Positions 48,879 through 57,758 of a stretch of 64,000 nt of DNA are shown in pieces. The position numbers and the translations under genes were made by a program. This DNA is from Lodderomyces elongisporus (lineage: Eukaryota > Ascomycota > Pichiomycetes > Serinales > Debaryomycetaceae). How positions within the stretch are numbered: the stretch's first letter is position 1; the number at the start of each line of letters is the position of its first letter. Below the pieces are notes generated by a model that saw only the letters and a list, made by a program, of their open reading frames with translations, did not search any database and was not told the origin of the DNA. Location of the stretch: assembly GCF_030384665.1 (NCBI RefSeq), contig NC_083674.1:1922001-1986000 (forward strand). The letters run 5' to 3'.

Positions 48879-50069
48879 ATGCCCCGTTTAGAAGAATCGG
48901 AAATCAAGAAATATTGGCAAATTTTCCAAGGCTTAAAACCAGAAAACAACAAAGTTAGTGGTGAACAAGTCTCGCCGGTGTTGAAAAACTCCAGGTTGCC
49001 ACAACAACAACTTGCTTCTGTATGGACCCTAAGTGATATCGATAATGACGGGAAATTGGACTTTGAAGAGTTTTGTATCACTATGCGCTTGATCTTTGAT
49101 TTGATCAATGGATCTATCTCAGAAGTACCTCTGCAATTGCCGCTGTGGTTGATTCCTTCCTCCAAAGCAGCTTTGATCCAAGCCAACCAAGCTGTCAATC
49201 TGGGGAGAAATTTGGGAATCGATTACGACGATGATGATGATGGGCTTACTGACGATTTCGATTGGTATATATCACCTGCCGATAAATCAACTTATGAAAC
49301 AATATACCAACTGAAGAATGACCGATTTGGCAGAATAAGATTTGACTCATTGGAATCATTGTATGCAACTTTGCGCAATGTCCCAAAGAGCGAAATCTCA
49401 TCGGCTTGGAATTTGGTAAATCCCAAATCTTTTGAAACTATTGATAAAGACCAAACTATAGTCTTTTTGCACATCTTGAACCAAAGAGAAAATGGTAAAA
49501 GAATCCCACGCGGTGTTCCTGCATCATTAAGAGCCACATTTTCCAAAGAGATTCCAAATTACAATCTTGATGCTCAAGTTAAACCACAACATACTACACA
49601 AACCCAAGCTTCAAAAAGATCCTTTGCCGAAGACTACTTGACTAAATTGGGCCACAATGGTAAAAGCCTGTTCTCGCTGCTGGCTCCACTGAGTAGTGGC
49701 AATGATAGAGGTACGGACTTTTCAGCTACTCAAGGAACAGATTGGGAAGAAGTAAGATTGAGACGAGAATTGACTGATTTAGAAAACTTGCTTGAAAAAA
49801 TACAAAATAGATCAGATAAGGACAAAAAAGACGACGAAGAGCAGAGAATGGTAAAGTACGAATTTGAACAATTGTTGAAATATAAACAAGAACAGTATGA
49901 TCGACAACAAAGAGAAAGAGAAGTGGAAGGTTCAGGTGGTTCGGGCTTAAAACAGGTTGAAAGTGATATATCGGACCTCGAGACGCAAGCGAAATCATTA
50001 GAAGAATATTTGGAGACGCGAAAACAAGAACTTTCAAGACTAAACCAAGAAATAGCTTCTTTGAGATGA
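48879..50069 (+). CDS. END3: EH-domain endocytosis protein End3
   Basis: Component of the Pan1-Sla1-End3 actin coat complex at sites of clathrin-mediated endocytosis. The protein has 396 residues. It opens MPRLEESEIKKYWQIFQGLK, nearly identical in pattern to other End3 proteins. The first EH domain (about 1-100) contains a canonical EF-hand loop DIDNDGKLDFEE (about 54-65). WLIPSSKAALI follows the domain, and DWYISPADKSTYETIY begins a second EH-like domain (about 128-225). The C-terminal third is a coiled coil (about 300-396). Two CTG codons at residues 85 and 89 (VP-CTG-QLP-CTG-WLIP) fall where the family has polar residues, so they probably mean Ser. Convergent with the complex I gene (275 bp). 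Confidence 0.95.
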   Translation: MPRLEESEIKKYWQIFQGLKPENNKVSGEQVSPVLKNSRLPQQQLASVWTLSDIDNDGKLDFEEFCITMRLIFDLINGSISEVPLQLPLWLIPSSKAALIQANQAVNLGRNLGIDYDDDDDGLTDDFDWYISPADKSTYETIYQLKNDRFGRIRFDSLESLYATLRNVPKSEISSAWNLVNPKSFETIDKDQTIVFLHILNQRENGKRIPRGVPASLRATFSKEIPNYNLDAQVKPQHTTQTQASKRSFAEDYLTKLGHNGKSLFSLLAPLSSGNDRGTDFSATQGTDWEEVRLRRELTDLENLLEKIQNRSDKDKKDDEEQRMVKYEFEQLLKYKQEQYDRQQREREVEGSGGSGLKQVESDISDLETQAKSLEEYLETRKQELSRLNQEIASLR

Positions 50070-50344
50070 AAAGTGTTACAGCCATGTAAAAGAAAAAACG
50101 AGAATGAAAAATTAAAAAGAAGTATTTAAATTATTCTACACAAGATTTTGTAAAGGAAATAGATAATGAAGAAGAAGAAGAAAAAGTTAAGAATTAAATG
50201 AAAGTTGGTTAGTAGAAACTTTTTTTTTTTTGCTTTAAAAAAGGAAAAGAAAAGAAAAAAAAAAGAAAAAAAAACAGGATGTATATTTTTTTTTTACTCT
50301 ATATCATTTGTCTCTTATATTTCCCTCTTTTGGTCTATTTCCAT

Positions 50345-51259
50345 TTATTTCTTCTTTTCTTCTTCCTTGTTTTCAGGTTCTGGTTCTGGTGTTGGCAATT
50401 TGAAATTCTCTGGGGTAAAATCTTCACCTTCACCGACTTGCTCCCACACCGATGATCCAACAGTAAAGTTTCTCCATGCTTGGGTCAACTCCAATGGCTC
50501 ATAAACAACTCTCTTTTTCTCTTCGTCATATCTCACTTCAGTGTACCCAGTGGTTGGGAAATCTTTTCTTAATGGATGACCTTCAAACCCATAATCAGTC
50601 ATAATTCTTCTCAAATCTGGGTGACCAGTGAAAAAGACACCAAACAAATCGTATGTCTCTCTCTCGTACCAGTTGGCACCGTGGTAAATTGAAGTCACAG
50701 ATGGCACAGCACTGGTCTCATTTGCATAAGTCTTAACTCTGATTCTTGAGTTGTGTCTCACTGACAACAAATTGTACACCACATCAAACCTATTGGTTCT
50801 ACTTGGGTAATCTGCTGCAGTTACATCCATACAAGATTTGAATTGTGCCGAGGTATGGTTTTTCAAGAATAATGAGACAATCTGAATGGCACTTGGTGCA
50901 ACATATATAGTCAACTCATCCTTCCAAACTGAAAACTGTTGAATGTACTTGGGTAAACATGACATGAGGTAGGTACCAAACTTGTGCAACTCCTCAATTT
51001 GAACCTTATATTTTTCTGCGGGATTCACAACTGGTGCATAAATCCATGGCTCTTCTTTTCTTGGTAACTTATTCAAATTGACAAGATCTTCTTCTTGAGC
51101 AATTCTTCTTGGACTAGTGGTGGTGAATGCACGAGATACTGTGAGGATAGAAGATGCTGATTTGTTGATAATGTTGTTACTTTGTAGATGGCTGCCGTTC
51201 TTTTTAAGAACCTGTGATGTCCTTGGTAAGACATTTCTCAATACTGTTGTCCTGTTCAT
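50345..51259 (-). CDS. NADH:ubiquinone oxidoreductase (complex I) 30-kDa subunit, mitochondrial
   Basis: NDUFS3/NuoC-type subunit of the peripheral arm Q-module of proton-pumping complex I. The protein has 304 residues. The first 40 or so are a basic Ser/Thr/Arg presequence ([20 protein letters not shown]). The family signature is present: [20 protein letters not shown], then [19 protein letters not shown] and the tail [13 protein letters not shown]. The C-terminus is Pro/Glu/Lys-rich. Together with the NDE1-type enzyme this shows that the organism has both a multisubunit complex I and an alternative dehydrogenase, as in Candida but not Saccharomyces. Confidence 0.95.
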   Translation of the reverse strand: MNRTTVLRNVLPRTSQVLKKNGSHLQSNNIINKSASSILTVSRAFTTTSPRRIAQEEDLVNLNKLPRKEEPWIYAPVVNPAEKYKVQIEELHKFGTYLMSCLPKYIQQFSVWKDELTIYVAPSAIQIVSLFLKNHTSAQFKSCMDVTAADYPSRTNRFDVVYNLLSVRHNSRIRVKTYANETSAVPSVTSIYHGANWYERETYDLFGVFFTGHPDLRRIMTDYGFEGHPLRKDFPTTGYTEVRYDEEKKRVVYEPLELTQAWRNFTVGSSVWEQVGEGEDFTPENFKLPTPEPEPENKEEEKKK

Positions 51260-51945
51260 AATGATAAACGGTAATGATGTTTTTTTATAAAAAAAAAAAA
51301 AGAAAAATTTATAATAGAACTAGATGCTAAATCGATGTGACGCTAAACGTAGTGAACAAGTTGGTAGATGAACGTAGGGATAACTTGGTGTGTATTGTGG
51401 GTGAAAAATGTAAAAGAGATAAAGTTTAGGTAAACGTCAGCACCGATAGAAGTTGTGTAAAGCAATTGGTACTAAATACAAAGAAGGAAATAATAAGTTT
51501 GTATATATATATTCCTTTTGTTTTCTTCCTTTCCTTACTTCGTGCTAATTTGTTTGGTTTCAAGCTTGATATTTTAAAGAGATTTGAAAATTTACACAAT
51601 CAAAGTGAGTGGGAGCGTCGTTCTTGGTAATAAAAATTTAATTTCTTTCAATTGGGCCAAACCAATCAACAGTTTTCACCGCCAGAACTTTAGGTAGTGT
51701 ACATGTGCACAAAACACTGGTATCTAACAATCAGACAGAAAAATGAAGGAAAAAAAAGGAAGAAAAAAAAACATGTGCATGCAACAAACTTTGAGATCCA
51801 GAGTTCGATCCACGGAATAACCACCATTTAAAGTAGAGCAAACAACTATCATTTATATGCAAAAATTTATTGAACAGCACCTGATCAGTGTCAAAATGAT
51901 TAGTTTGGTATCGCATTAGTATATACATTCCCAATTGGCAAAAAA
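51260..51945. promoter_or_regulatory. Complex I subunit promoter / U6 3' flank
   Basis: A 686-bp gap between the complex I gene start and the U6 3' end, both minus-strand. Apart from the B-box-like element at 51803-51811 and A-rich runs (about 51290 and 51750-51770), nothing was recognised. The surroundings of the B-box do not fold into a tRNA. Confidence 0.5.
51803..51811 (+). promoter_or_regulatory. B-box-like element downstream of U6
   Basis: GTTCGATCC matches the RNA polymerase III B-box consensus GWTCRANNC. It lies about 130 bp beyond the U6 terminator. In S. cerevisiae the U6 gene has an essential B-block about 120 bp downstream of its terminator. Here the perfect consensus reads on the strand opposite to U6; on the U6 strand it reads GGATCGAACTC, a weaker match. 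Confidence 0.5.
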
Positions 51946-52052
51946 AAAACTGTAAATCTCTTTGTAAAGCGTGTCATCTTTATGCAAGGACAATGCTAAT
52001 CTTCTCTGTATTGTTAAAATTGACAAATGTACTATCCGAAGATAGTACGAAC
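51946..52052 (-). ncRNA. SNR6: U6 spliceosomal snRNA
   Basis: Catalytic core RNA of the spliceosome. Reading the minus strand from about 52052: a 5' stem-loop with an 8-bp stem and UUCG loop, then the invariant ACAGAGA box within AATACAGAGAAGATTAGC, then the region that pairs with U4 and forms the internal stem-loop (CCTTGCATAAAGATGACACGC), the conserved TTTACAAAGAGATTTA, and a run of about ten T (51949-51940) that fits a polymerase III terminator. Length is about 107 nt, as expected. There is no intron within it. The exact 5' end was set by analogy to yeast U6 starting GTTCG. A TATATT string at about -24 to -19 may be the TATA box. Confidence 0.95.
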
Positions 52053-52070
52053 AAAATTGTTTTTCTGTAG

Positions 52071-52095
52071 AATATACTGCTTAACAATCACGTGA
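52071..52095 (-). promoter_or_regulatory. U6 upstream elements: TATA-like and CACGTG
   Basis: On the minus strand, TATATT lies at 52076-52071, about 20-24 bp before the predicted U6 start. An ATCACGTG string lies at about 52088-52095 just upstream. The first may position TFIIIB; the second is a Cbf1-like E-box of unknown relevance. Confidence 0.4.
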
Positions 52096-52637
52096 CATAT
52101 TTTTACTCAAGCAAACAACAATTCTACAAATACTTTTATAGCAAATATTGAAGAGTTTATGTTTATGGATATTTAAGTAAATTAATTGATTGGATGCCTA
52201 TATCAGGTAAAACCCATCAGTAGTTTATGTTATTGACATTGATACCTCTCTAGCTTCATTTGAATTAAATTTTTATCGTTTCTTCTGTTTTTATAACTTA
52301 TACAACAGCTTAGATAATCTTATAAATTTAGCATTAATTTGAGACAAAACCAAAATGAGTGTAGCCAAAAGAGTAAAAGTGTTTCTAAACATTGTTTTAT
52401 CTTATTTTTAAAGCTATCTTTTTTTTTATTGGCAAAAAACAACAACAACAATGGAATAGAGGTTTCGAGATAATCAACTACAGCAAAGCACATGGTAAAT
52501 TTAGCCTTTACCTTACTTTCCAAGTTTTTTTTTTTATTTCTTTCTACTATTTTTCTTTTCACTTTTCATTTTCCAACTTTTCTCACTGGTTCATCCACAT
52601 CCACATCCAATTGGTGTTACATCTACTCTATTTTAGT
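52096..52637. other. U6 upstream / ROG1-like 3' flank
   Basis: About 540 bp of AT-rich DNA between the U6 promoter elements and the stop of the ROG1-like gene. It contains short T-rich frames only. No gene recognised. Confidence 0.5.
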
Positions 52638-55154
52638 TCAAATTTTTGCTTTTAACTCATCAGGCTGTGTAGCCACTTCACCATTATCTCCCATATCGTC
52701 ATTAATCGCCTCCTCTTCTGATTCTTCGCAATCAAATAAATTTTCACACAAATGATTTATAACACCCCATCCGTACCCATTGGCAAATCTTCTTCTCACC
52801 ACAATATTGTTATGTGCATCTGGAGGTAGGTTCACCAATACTTTCCTCCAAGTCAAATTCTTAGTATGATACTTGTTTGCAATCAACACTTGCTTATGCA
52901 ATTTCCATTTCCCACGATACTTGATAAACCTTTCATAAAACCAACCGCCTCTCTTGTTATCGTTGCCATCTCCATTTTCACTTTCCGCAGTTTTGTCAAG
53001 ATGGTAATATCGATCATGAAAGATAACAGGGTGTCGCAGCGCAGGGTTCATGATATATTCCTGGGATGGAATAGGACAAATGAGCGTATTTATTGCTGAT
53101 TCTATAGCTGATGCTCTAGGTGGTATCACCAAAGACAATTGCTCATCCTTGGTGTTTCCAGAACCACTCTTGTCCTTCTCTTTGACATTATTATCTTTAT
53201 TTTGAACTTTATCTTTATCATTATCTCGGTCTTTCACTTTTCCCTTGTCAAGATTATGTGAGCCATTTGGTGGCGCTTGGTTTCCAATTTCATCAGTATC
53301 AGTGCCCTTTATGGTAAAGTTCTTGTACCGTTTCTGTCGATCTGCCATTTTTAATTTCGTCGGCGAACTAAGACTAAAGAATTCAAGGTACTTACTAGCA
53401 GCAAACTTCAAATGGTGTTTTTCCAGAACCTTGGAATGCTCAACTTGAGCATGCTGCAGAGTCTCTTTGAGTTTTGTATTACCTTTATTGTTACGCTTTG
53501 TGTTATTCCCGTCATCCTCACTTTCAATTTCACTTGCACTTGCATTTTCGCTTTCACTTGCACTTTCATTTTCATTTTCATTTTCACTTGCATTTTCATT
53601 TTCATTTTCAGCACCTTCATCATCAGTTTGTCCTCTATCATCTGGAACTTCCAGCACAGTCTCGTTACTCTCTATGCTTTGCACATCATGATGCTTATCT
53701 TCCAACTCTGGATGTTCTGCAACATGGTTTGTCCGCTTTAATTCATTAACATCACCCAATGCCTCGTAATCCAAGTAAAGCAACGCTGCTGTCCGCAATG
53801 GCACTATCCCATCATTTATCGCATTGGCGTATATTGTCAATTTCTGAAATTCACCCAAAAATGTTTGCAAGGGATCATCTGGTAACGTCTCCAAAATAGG
53901 CTTGATGGAATCTTTCTTCTTATGATGGTCGCCAAGCTCAACATCCTTCCATGCTGGTAGTCGCTTCAGCAAGGTCAAATCACGTCCTGTTCGGCCCAAT
54001 GTTCCCAAATCCAAGGCCCATGAAAGAACAAAATTGAGCTCATTCATTATTCCCAAAAATGGACTCGCTAATGTCGTAAAATTGGCAGGCTCAATATTGG
54101 CTTTTTTGAAAAAATCGACACCTTTCGTAACAAGGATATATTTGATTGCATACAATTGCACAACGCCACCTAGGGAGTGAGCAATAAACGATATTTTGTC
54201 AAATTTGTATGGTGGGTTTTCAATCAAGTCAATGATGTACAAAGCTACATTAATACCAAGCTTTTTCACACCCTTCTCTGTGCGACCAGCATTGTAGCGA
54301 AATCCTCTAACCATGATATTTTCCTTTACTTTCTCTTCAAGCACATCCTTGAGGTACAACATATCTGCAGTAAGGTTGGAGAAGATGCCATGTGTCACAA
54401 TAACTAGATGCACGGGCTTGAGCGGAGATGGCGGCGGTCGGTTCCATATTTCATTTGTGTCCTTTTTGACAACCGTTAGTTGTGGATTGAAAACATGATT
54501 TTTAGTATATTTTAAATCAGAATGTATCTCCAGCTCCATCTCCATCTCCATCTTCATTTTCAGATTCTTTTCTTTTCCCAAGTATTCGCCTTTGCTTCTT
54601 TTCCCTTCCTCTTCTTCTGCGTGATTTGGTGAAGCAATACTAGTCAATGTCTTTTCGATTGCATTATATCGTAATCTTTTCATATACTCCAAATCTTCTC
54701 CAATCATTAAATCGTAATCGACTCGTGTTTTTTTCGTAATGACAATTTGGGAAACAACATCAATCTCCCATTGATAAAACTTGAGTTTTTTACCATCTTC
54801 AACTTTTGTTTCAAACAATGAGTTCTCATTTAGTAGCAAAGTAGTATTGAATGCTTGATTAGGTTTTATTTGGTTCTCAAACACAACCTCGGCATTTTCT
54901 TTGGGGTTGGAAGCTTCAAACTTGCGTCGCGAGTTGTAATTGCATGGTATAACATGACAGTAAAGAATAAACGGACCGCTGATGAGATGAACAGTACGAA
55001 TCCCCGTCTTTTCAATATTCTTGAGCCTGAAATAGATTTTACTTATGGTCTCATCCTGGGCCTTATACCTGATTGTATACCTATTTACTTCACCAATCTT
55101 GAGACTGGTTTTATCTCTGTACCATAGGCGTGGACTACTCAATGCTGAGATCAT
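52638..55154 (-). CDS. Rog1-type putative serine lipase (DUF676 family)
   Basis: Alpha/beta-hydrolase of the ROG1/YDR444W/LPL1 family; members are lipases acting on phospholipids or acylglycerols at lipid droplets or membranes. The protein has 838 residues. An N-terminal domain of about 240 residues (GEVNRYTIRYKAQDETI onward) is typical of the longer fungal members. The lipase core starts LVIVTHGIFSN (about 249), and the nucleophile elbow is AHSLGG with Ser327. The motifs FTTLASPFLGI and INDGIVPLRTAALLYLDY, which carries the expected catalytic Asp, follow. A long Glu/Asn/Ser-rich insert (about 500-560) interrupts the C-terminal half. No signal peptide is seen. Assignment to ROG1 over its paralogues is not certain, so no symbol is given. 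Confidence 0.85.
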   Translation of the reverse strand: MISALSSPRLWYRDKTSLKIGEVNRYTIRYKAQDETISKIYFRLKNIEKTGIRTVHLISGPFILYCHVIPCNYNSRRKFEASNPKENAEVVFENQIKPNQAFNTTLLLNENSLFETKVEDGKKLKFYQWEIDVVSQIVITKKTRVDYDLMIGEDLEYMKRLRYNAIEKTLTSIASPNHAEEEEGKRSKGEYLGKEKNLKMKMEMEMELEIHSDLKYTKNHVFNPQLTVVKKDTNEIWNRPPPSPLKPVHLVIVTHGIFSNLTADMLYLKDVLEEKVKENIMVRGFRYNAGRTEKGVKKLGINVALYIIDLIENPPYKFDKISFIAHSLGGVVQLYAIKYILVTKGVDFFKKANIEPANFTTLASPFLGIMNELNFVLSWALDLGTLGRTGRDLTLLKRLPAWKDVELGDHHKKKDSIKPILETLPDDPLQTFLGEFQKLTIYANAINDGIVPLRTAALLYLDYEALGDVNELKRTNHVAEHPELEDKHHDVQSIESNETVLEVPDDRGQTDDEGAENENENASENENENESASESENASASEIESEDDGNNTKRNNKGNTKLKETLQHAQVEHSKVLEKHHLKFAASKYLEFFSLSSPTKLKMADRQKRYKNFTIKGTDTDEIGNQAPPNGSHNLDKGKVKDRDNDKDKVQNKDNNVKEKDKSGSGNTKDEQLSLVIPPRASAIESAINTLICPIPSQEYIMNPALRHPVIFHDRYYHLDKTAESENGDGNDNKRGGWFYERFIKYRGKWKLHKQVLIANKYHTKNLTWRKVLVNLPPDAHNNIVVRRRFANGYGWGVINHLCENLFDCEESEEEAINDDMGDNGEVATQPDELKAKI

Positions 55155-56215
55155 TACAGTGAGTAGGTGAGTGAGTGGGTGAGTGAGTGAGCAAGTAGAA
55201 AAGCAGTGGGAAAGTGGGGCCGTAAGAAGCTTTGGAGGAAATGGCTTAGGAATGGCTTTTTAAATAGTTCTTTTTTTTTTTGAAAATAAGAAATACTAAT
55301 TTGCTTGTTAAAAAATGTTATGCATTTTCCCGCAATTCGCGTATTTCCGTGATTTTCTTTCCCTTTTTGGTGTCTTTACTTATCCACATACTTTCGCGTG
55401 TTTCACAGCAAATTTCTATTGAATCAAAGCCAAAAGTTTTTAAAATCAACGATACTTCTAGCCTAAGATAATTACAAAGTATTCAAGCATCTTTTTCACC
55501 TTTGCAGACAAATTGAAAAAAAAATGAAACTATCTATGACTCTAGTTTCAACTATGAAATTGAGTTGTATATCTTGTAAGTGTATAATTGACATCACATA
55601 GCTAATGTTGATGAATATGCTTATCGTGTTTCCATCCTTGAATCTGACGATTACTATTGATTAAACACATTACTTTTTGATTCCAAAGTAGTTAATGTTC
55701 AACCAAAGTCAACTCTTTATGAAGAAGTACCTACGTTTTGCTTTCAGTATCCCGATAGTAAACATGTTTATAGTGTAAACCCACTTTTCTTTTTCTATAT
55801 TCTATTTTCCATTTTCAATGTTCTAATTTTTATTAATTTTGGTTCTACTACACTTTCACAGCATAGTCAAAACTTTAACTGCAGCTGTATCCACCATGAT
55901 CGAGGTGAACCAAAAGGAAAGGAGGAGAAAGATAGAAGTAGAGGTAGAGGTAGAGGTAGAGATAAATAGATCGATAGAGTTGTGTGTCAATGAACTGCAG
56001 TGTGTATGAGTGGCAGAGCGACAGAAAGGAAGAAAGAGAGAAAGAGAGAATGCTACTGCGAACAAAAAAGGAAAAGGGAAGAAGAGAAAAATAATAAAAA
56101 AAAAAAAACAACAAAAACTCCATCATATTTCACAACGCACGCTTACACAATGCTTTGTTGAAAACTGTTGATAATTCAGGTATAACACTACAAAACAAAA
56201 CTAACATACTTTACA
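55155..56215. promoter_or_regulatory. Divergent ROG1-like/NHP10 intergenic region
   Basis: A 1.06-kb region. It has GTGAGTGAGTG-type repeats just upstream of the lipase ATG (about 55159-55192), AGGTAG repeats at about 55939-55961 and an AGAAAGAG-rich stretch (about 56025-56055). Short frames on either strand are low-complexity. No gene recognised. Confidence 0.5.
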
Positions 56216-57588
56216 ATGAAAACACCAGCAAAAGACATTATACCAGAGAGTGAAGGTATGTTTGAATGAAAGAGAAACACCGATCATTGATTCCTTACTT
56301 TTTTTTTTATCTCTTTTTTTTTATTGTTTTGTTTTAATAATTACACTTGATTCTACTTTATGTTTCTTCCCTGTCTATATTGGAAACGATATACTAACTT
56401 GATGATACAGAGGAAAGGCTTAGACAGAAATGCAAGGAGTTGAGGAAACGTATTTTTGAAGTAGAAGAGACCAATGAGATTGCCACCATCGCATTGAGTA
56501 GGACTCAAGCATCAATTCGTCGATTGAGGTTGGAACACGCAATTCTCCTTGAAAGATTAGAAGACAGAGCCAAACATATACCCAATGGAATCAACAATTT
56601 TGAAGAGATGGCCCAGCCTCCAACGCCTAATGTTTTAGACGACACACTTGTCAAGTCCATTAAGAATGGCGGAAGCAGGAGGTCGATGCGAAAACTCATT
56701 CTCAAAACACTGGCTAGCGGTGGTATTGGTGGCAGCGGAACTGGATCTGGCAGTGGTTTGGGAGCATTGGGGAACGGCCATCTAATAGAAACTAAAAAGC
56801 CTCGTGATCCTGATTTGCCTAAACGTCCATCGAATGCATATTTGGTATTTTGTGAACAGGAGAAGGAGAGATTGAAGCTGGATGATCCGGAATCCAAGGA
56901 TTTGTCAAGAACAATGACCGAGGCGTGGAAAAGTTTAAGCGAAGAAGAAAGAAGGCCATATTATAAGTTATACGAGGATGATAGGGTAAGATATCAGCGC
57001 GAAATGGACGAATATAACCGGAAAAAGGAGCAAAAAAACCAAATTAAGAACCAGAGTCAGGATCAAAATGCGAATGGTGAACAAGCATCGAAACGGCAGA
57101 AGACAGAAAAATTGGATAATGAAAAGGCCGAAACAGAAACAGAGGGTGAAGTTGACGGTGAAGGAAAAATAGAAGAAGCAGAGGAAGAAGAGGCAGAAGC
57201 AGAAGAAGCAGAGGAAGAAGAGGCAGAAGCAGAAGAAGCAGAGGAAGAACCAGAGGCAGAAGCAGAAGAAGCAGAGGAAGAAGAGGAAGAACAAGCAGTC
57301 GACGGTGAAGGAGAAGAAGACGAGGAGGAAGGAGAAGGAGAAACAGAAGCAGAAGCCAACCAACCAGAAGATGATATAAAGCTGGATGCTGTGGAAAAAG
57401 AAGAAAAAGCAGAGGAAGAAGCAGAAATCGATACACCAGAAGATGAAGTAAAGCTGGATGTGATGGAAGCAGAAGCAGAATCAGACCAAGTAGCAGATGG
57501 TATAGAGCTGAAAACAGTGGAAAAAACAGCGGTAGATGATAAAATAGAAGAAGACCCAGTAGATGATGCACAGGATAAGGAATCTTGA
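56216..57588 (+). CDS. NHP10: HMG-box protein Nhp10 of the INO80 complex (2 exons)
   Basis: HMG-box subunit of the INO80 chromatin remodeller, involved in DNA-damage recruitment and nucleosome sensing. Exons are 56216-56255 and 56411-57588, giving 405 residues. Exon 1 encodes MKTPAKDIIPESE; exon 2 continues with EERLRQKCKELRKRIFEVEE, an N-terminal coiled coil followed by SIRRLRLEHAILLERLE. The HMG box is at about 146-220 (PKRPSNAYLVFCEQEKERL, EERRPYYKLYEDDRVRYQ). The C-terminal 180 residues are a very acidic Glu/Ala repeat region, longer than in S. cerevisiae Nhp10. Exon 2 alone has no suitable ATG before the coiled coil. Convergent with UTP20 (170 bp). Confidence 0.9.
56256..56410 (+). other. 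NHP10: NHP10 intron (155 bp)
   Basis: Donor GTATGT at 56256-56261, branch point TACTAAC at 56392-56398, acceptor CAG ending at 56410. It splits a Glu codon (G/AG). Confidence 0.92.
57174..57360 (+). repeat. Acidic coding repeat (EEAEAEEAEEE) in NHP10
   Basis: Purine-rich imperfect tandem units coding for Glu/Ala repeats, with near-identical copies of about 36 bp at 57174-57245. The reverse strand gives long open frames of Leu/Ser/Pro that are shadows. Confidence 0.85.
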
Positions 57589-57758
57589 TCTAAAGTTAAA
57601 TAACTAATGCCTGTTTAATATATATATAAAAAAAAGAAAAATTAGAGAAAAAAAAAATGCAACAAATAATGGTGATAACTACTGACAATAAGTGAGTAAA
57701 AAATCAATAGTAAACAAGACACACATATACTCTATACTTTTTAAAACAAATATTAATA

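Noticed and set aside
51790..51830. Possible tRNA around the B-box GTTCGATCC
   Set aside because: Upstream sequence is A-rich with no D-arm or matching 5' acceptor. Its distance from U6 suggests a U6 promoter element instead.
55600..55650. C/D snoRNA-like TGATGA and CTGA boxes
   Set aside because: The purine before TGATGA is missing, the spacing is too short and there is no terminal stem. Similar partial hits at 8413, 38070 and 43393 also failed.
57044..57571. 175-codon Leu-rich frame on the minus strand
   Set aside because: Antisense of the acidic Glu/Ala repeat in NHP10; composition is explained by that repeat.
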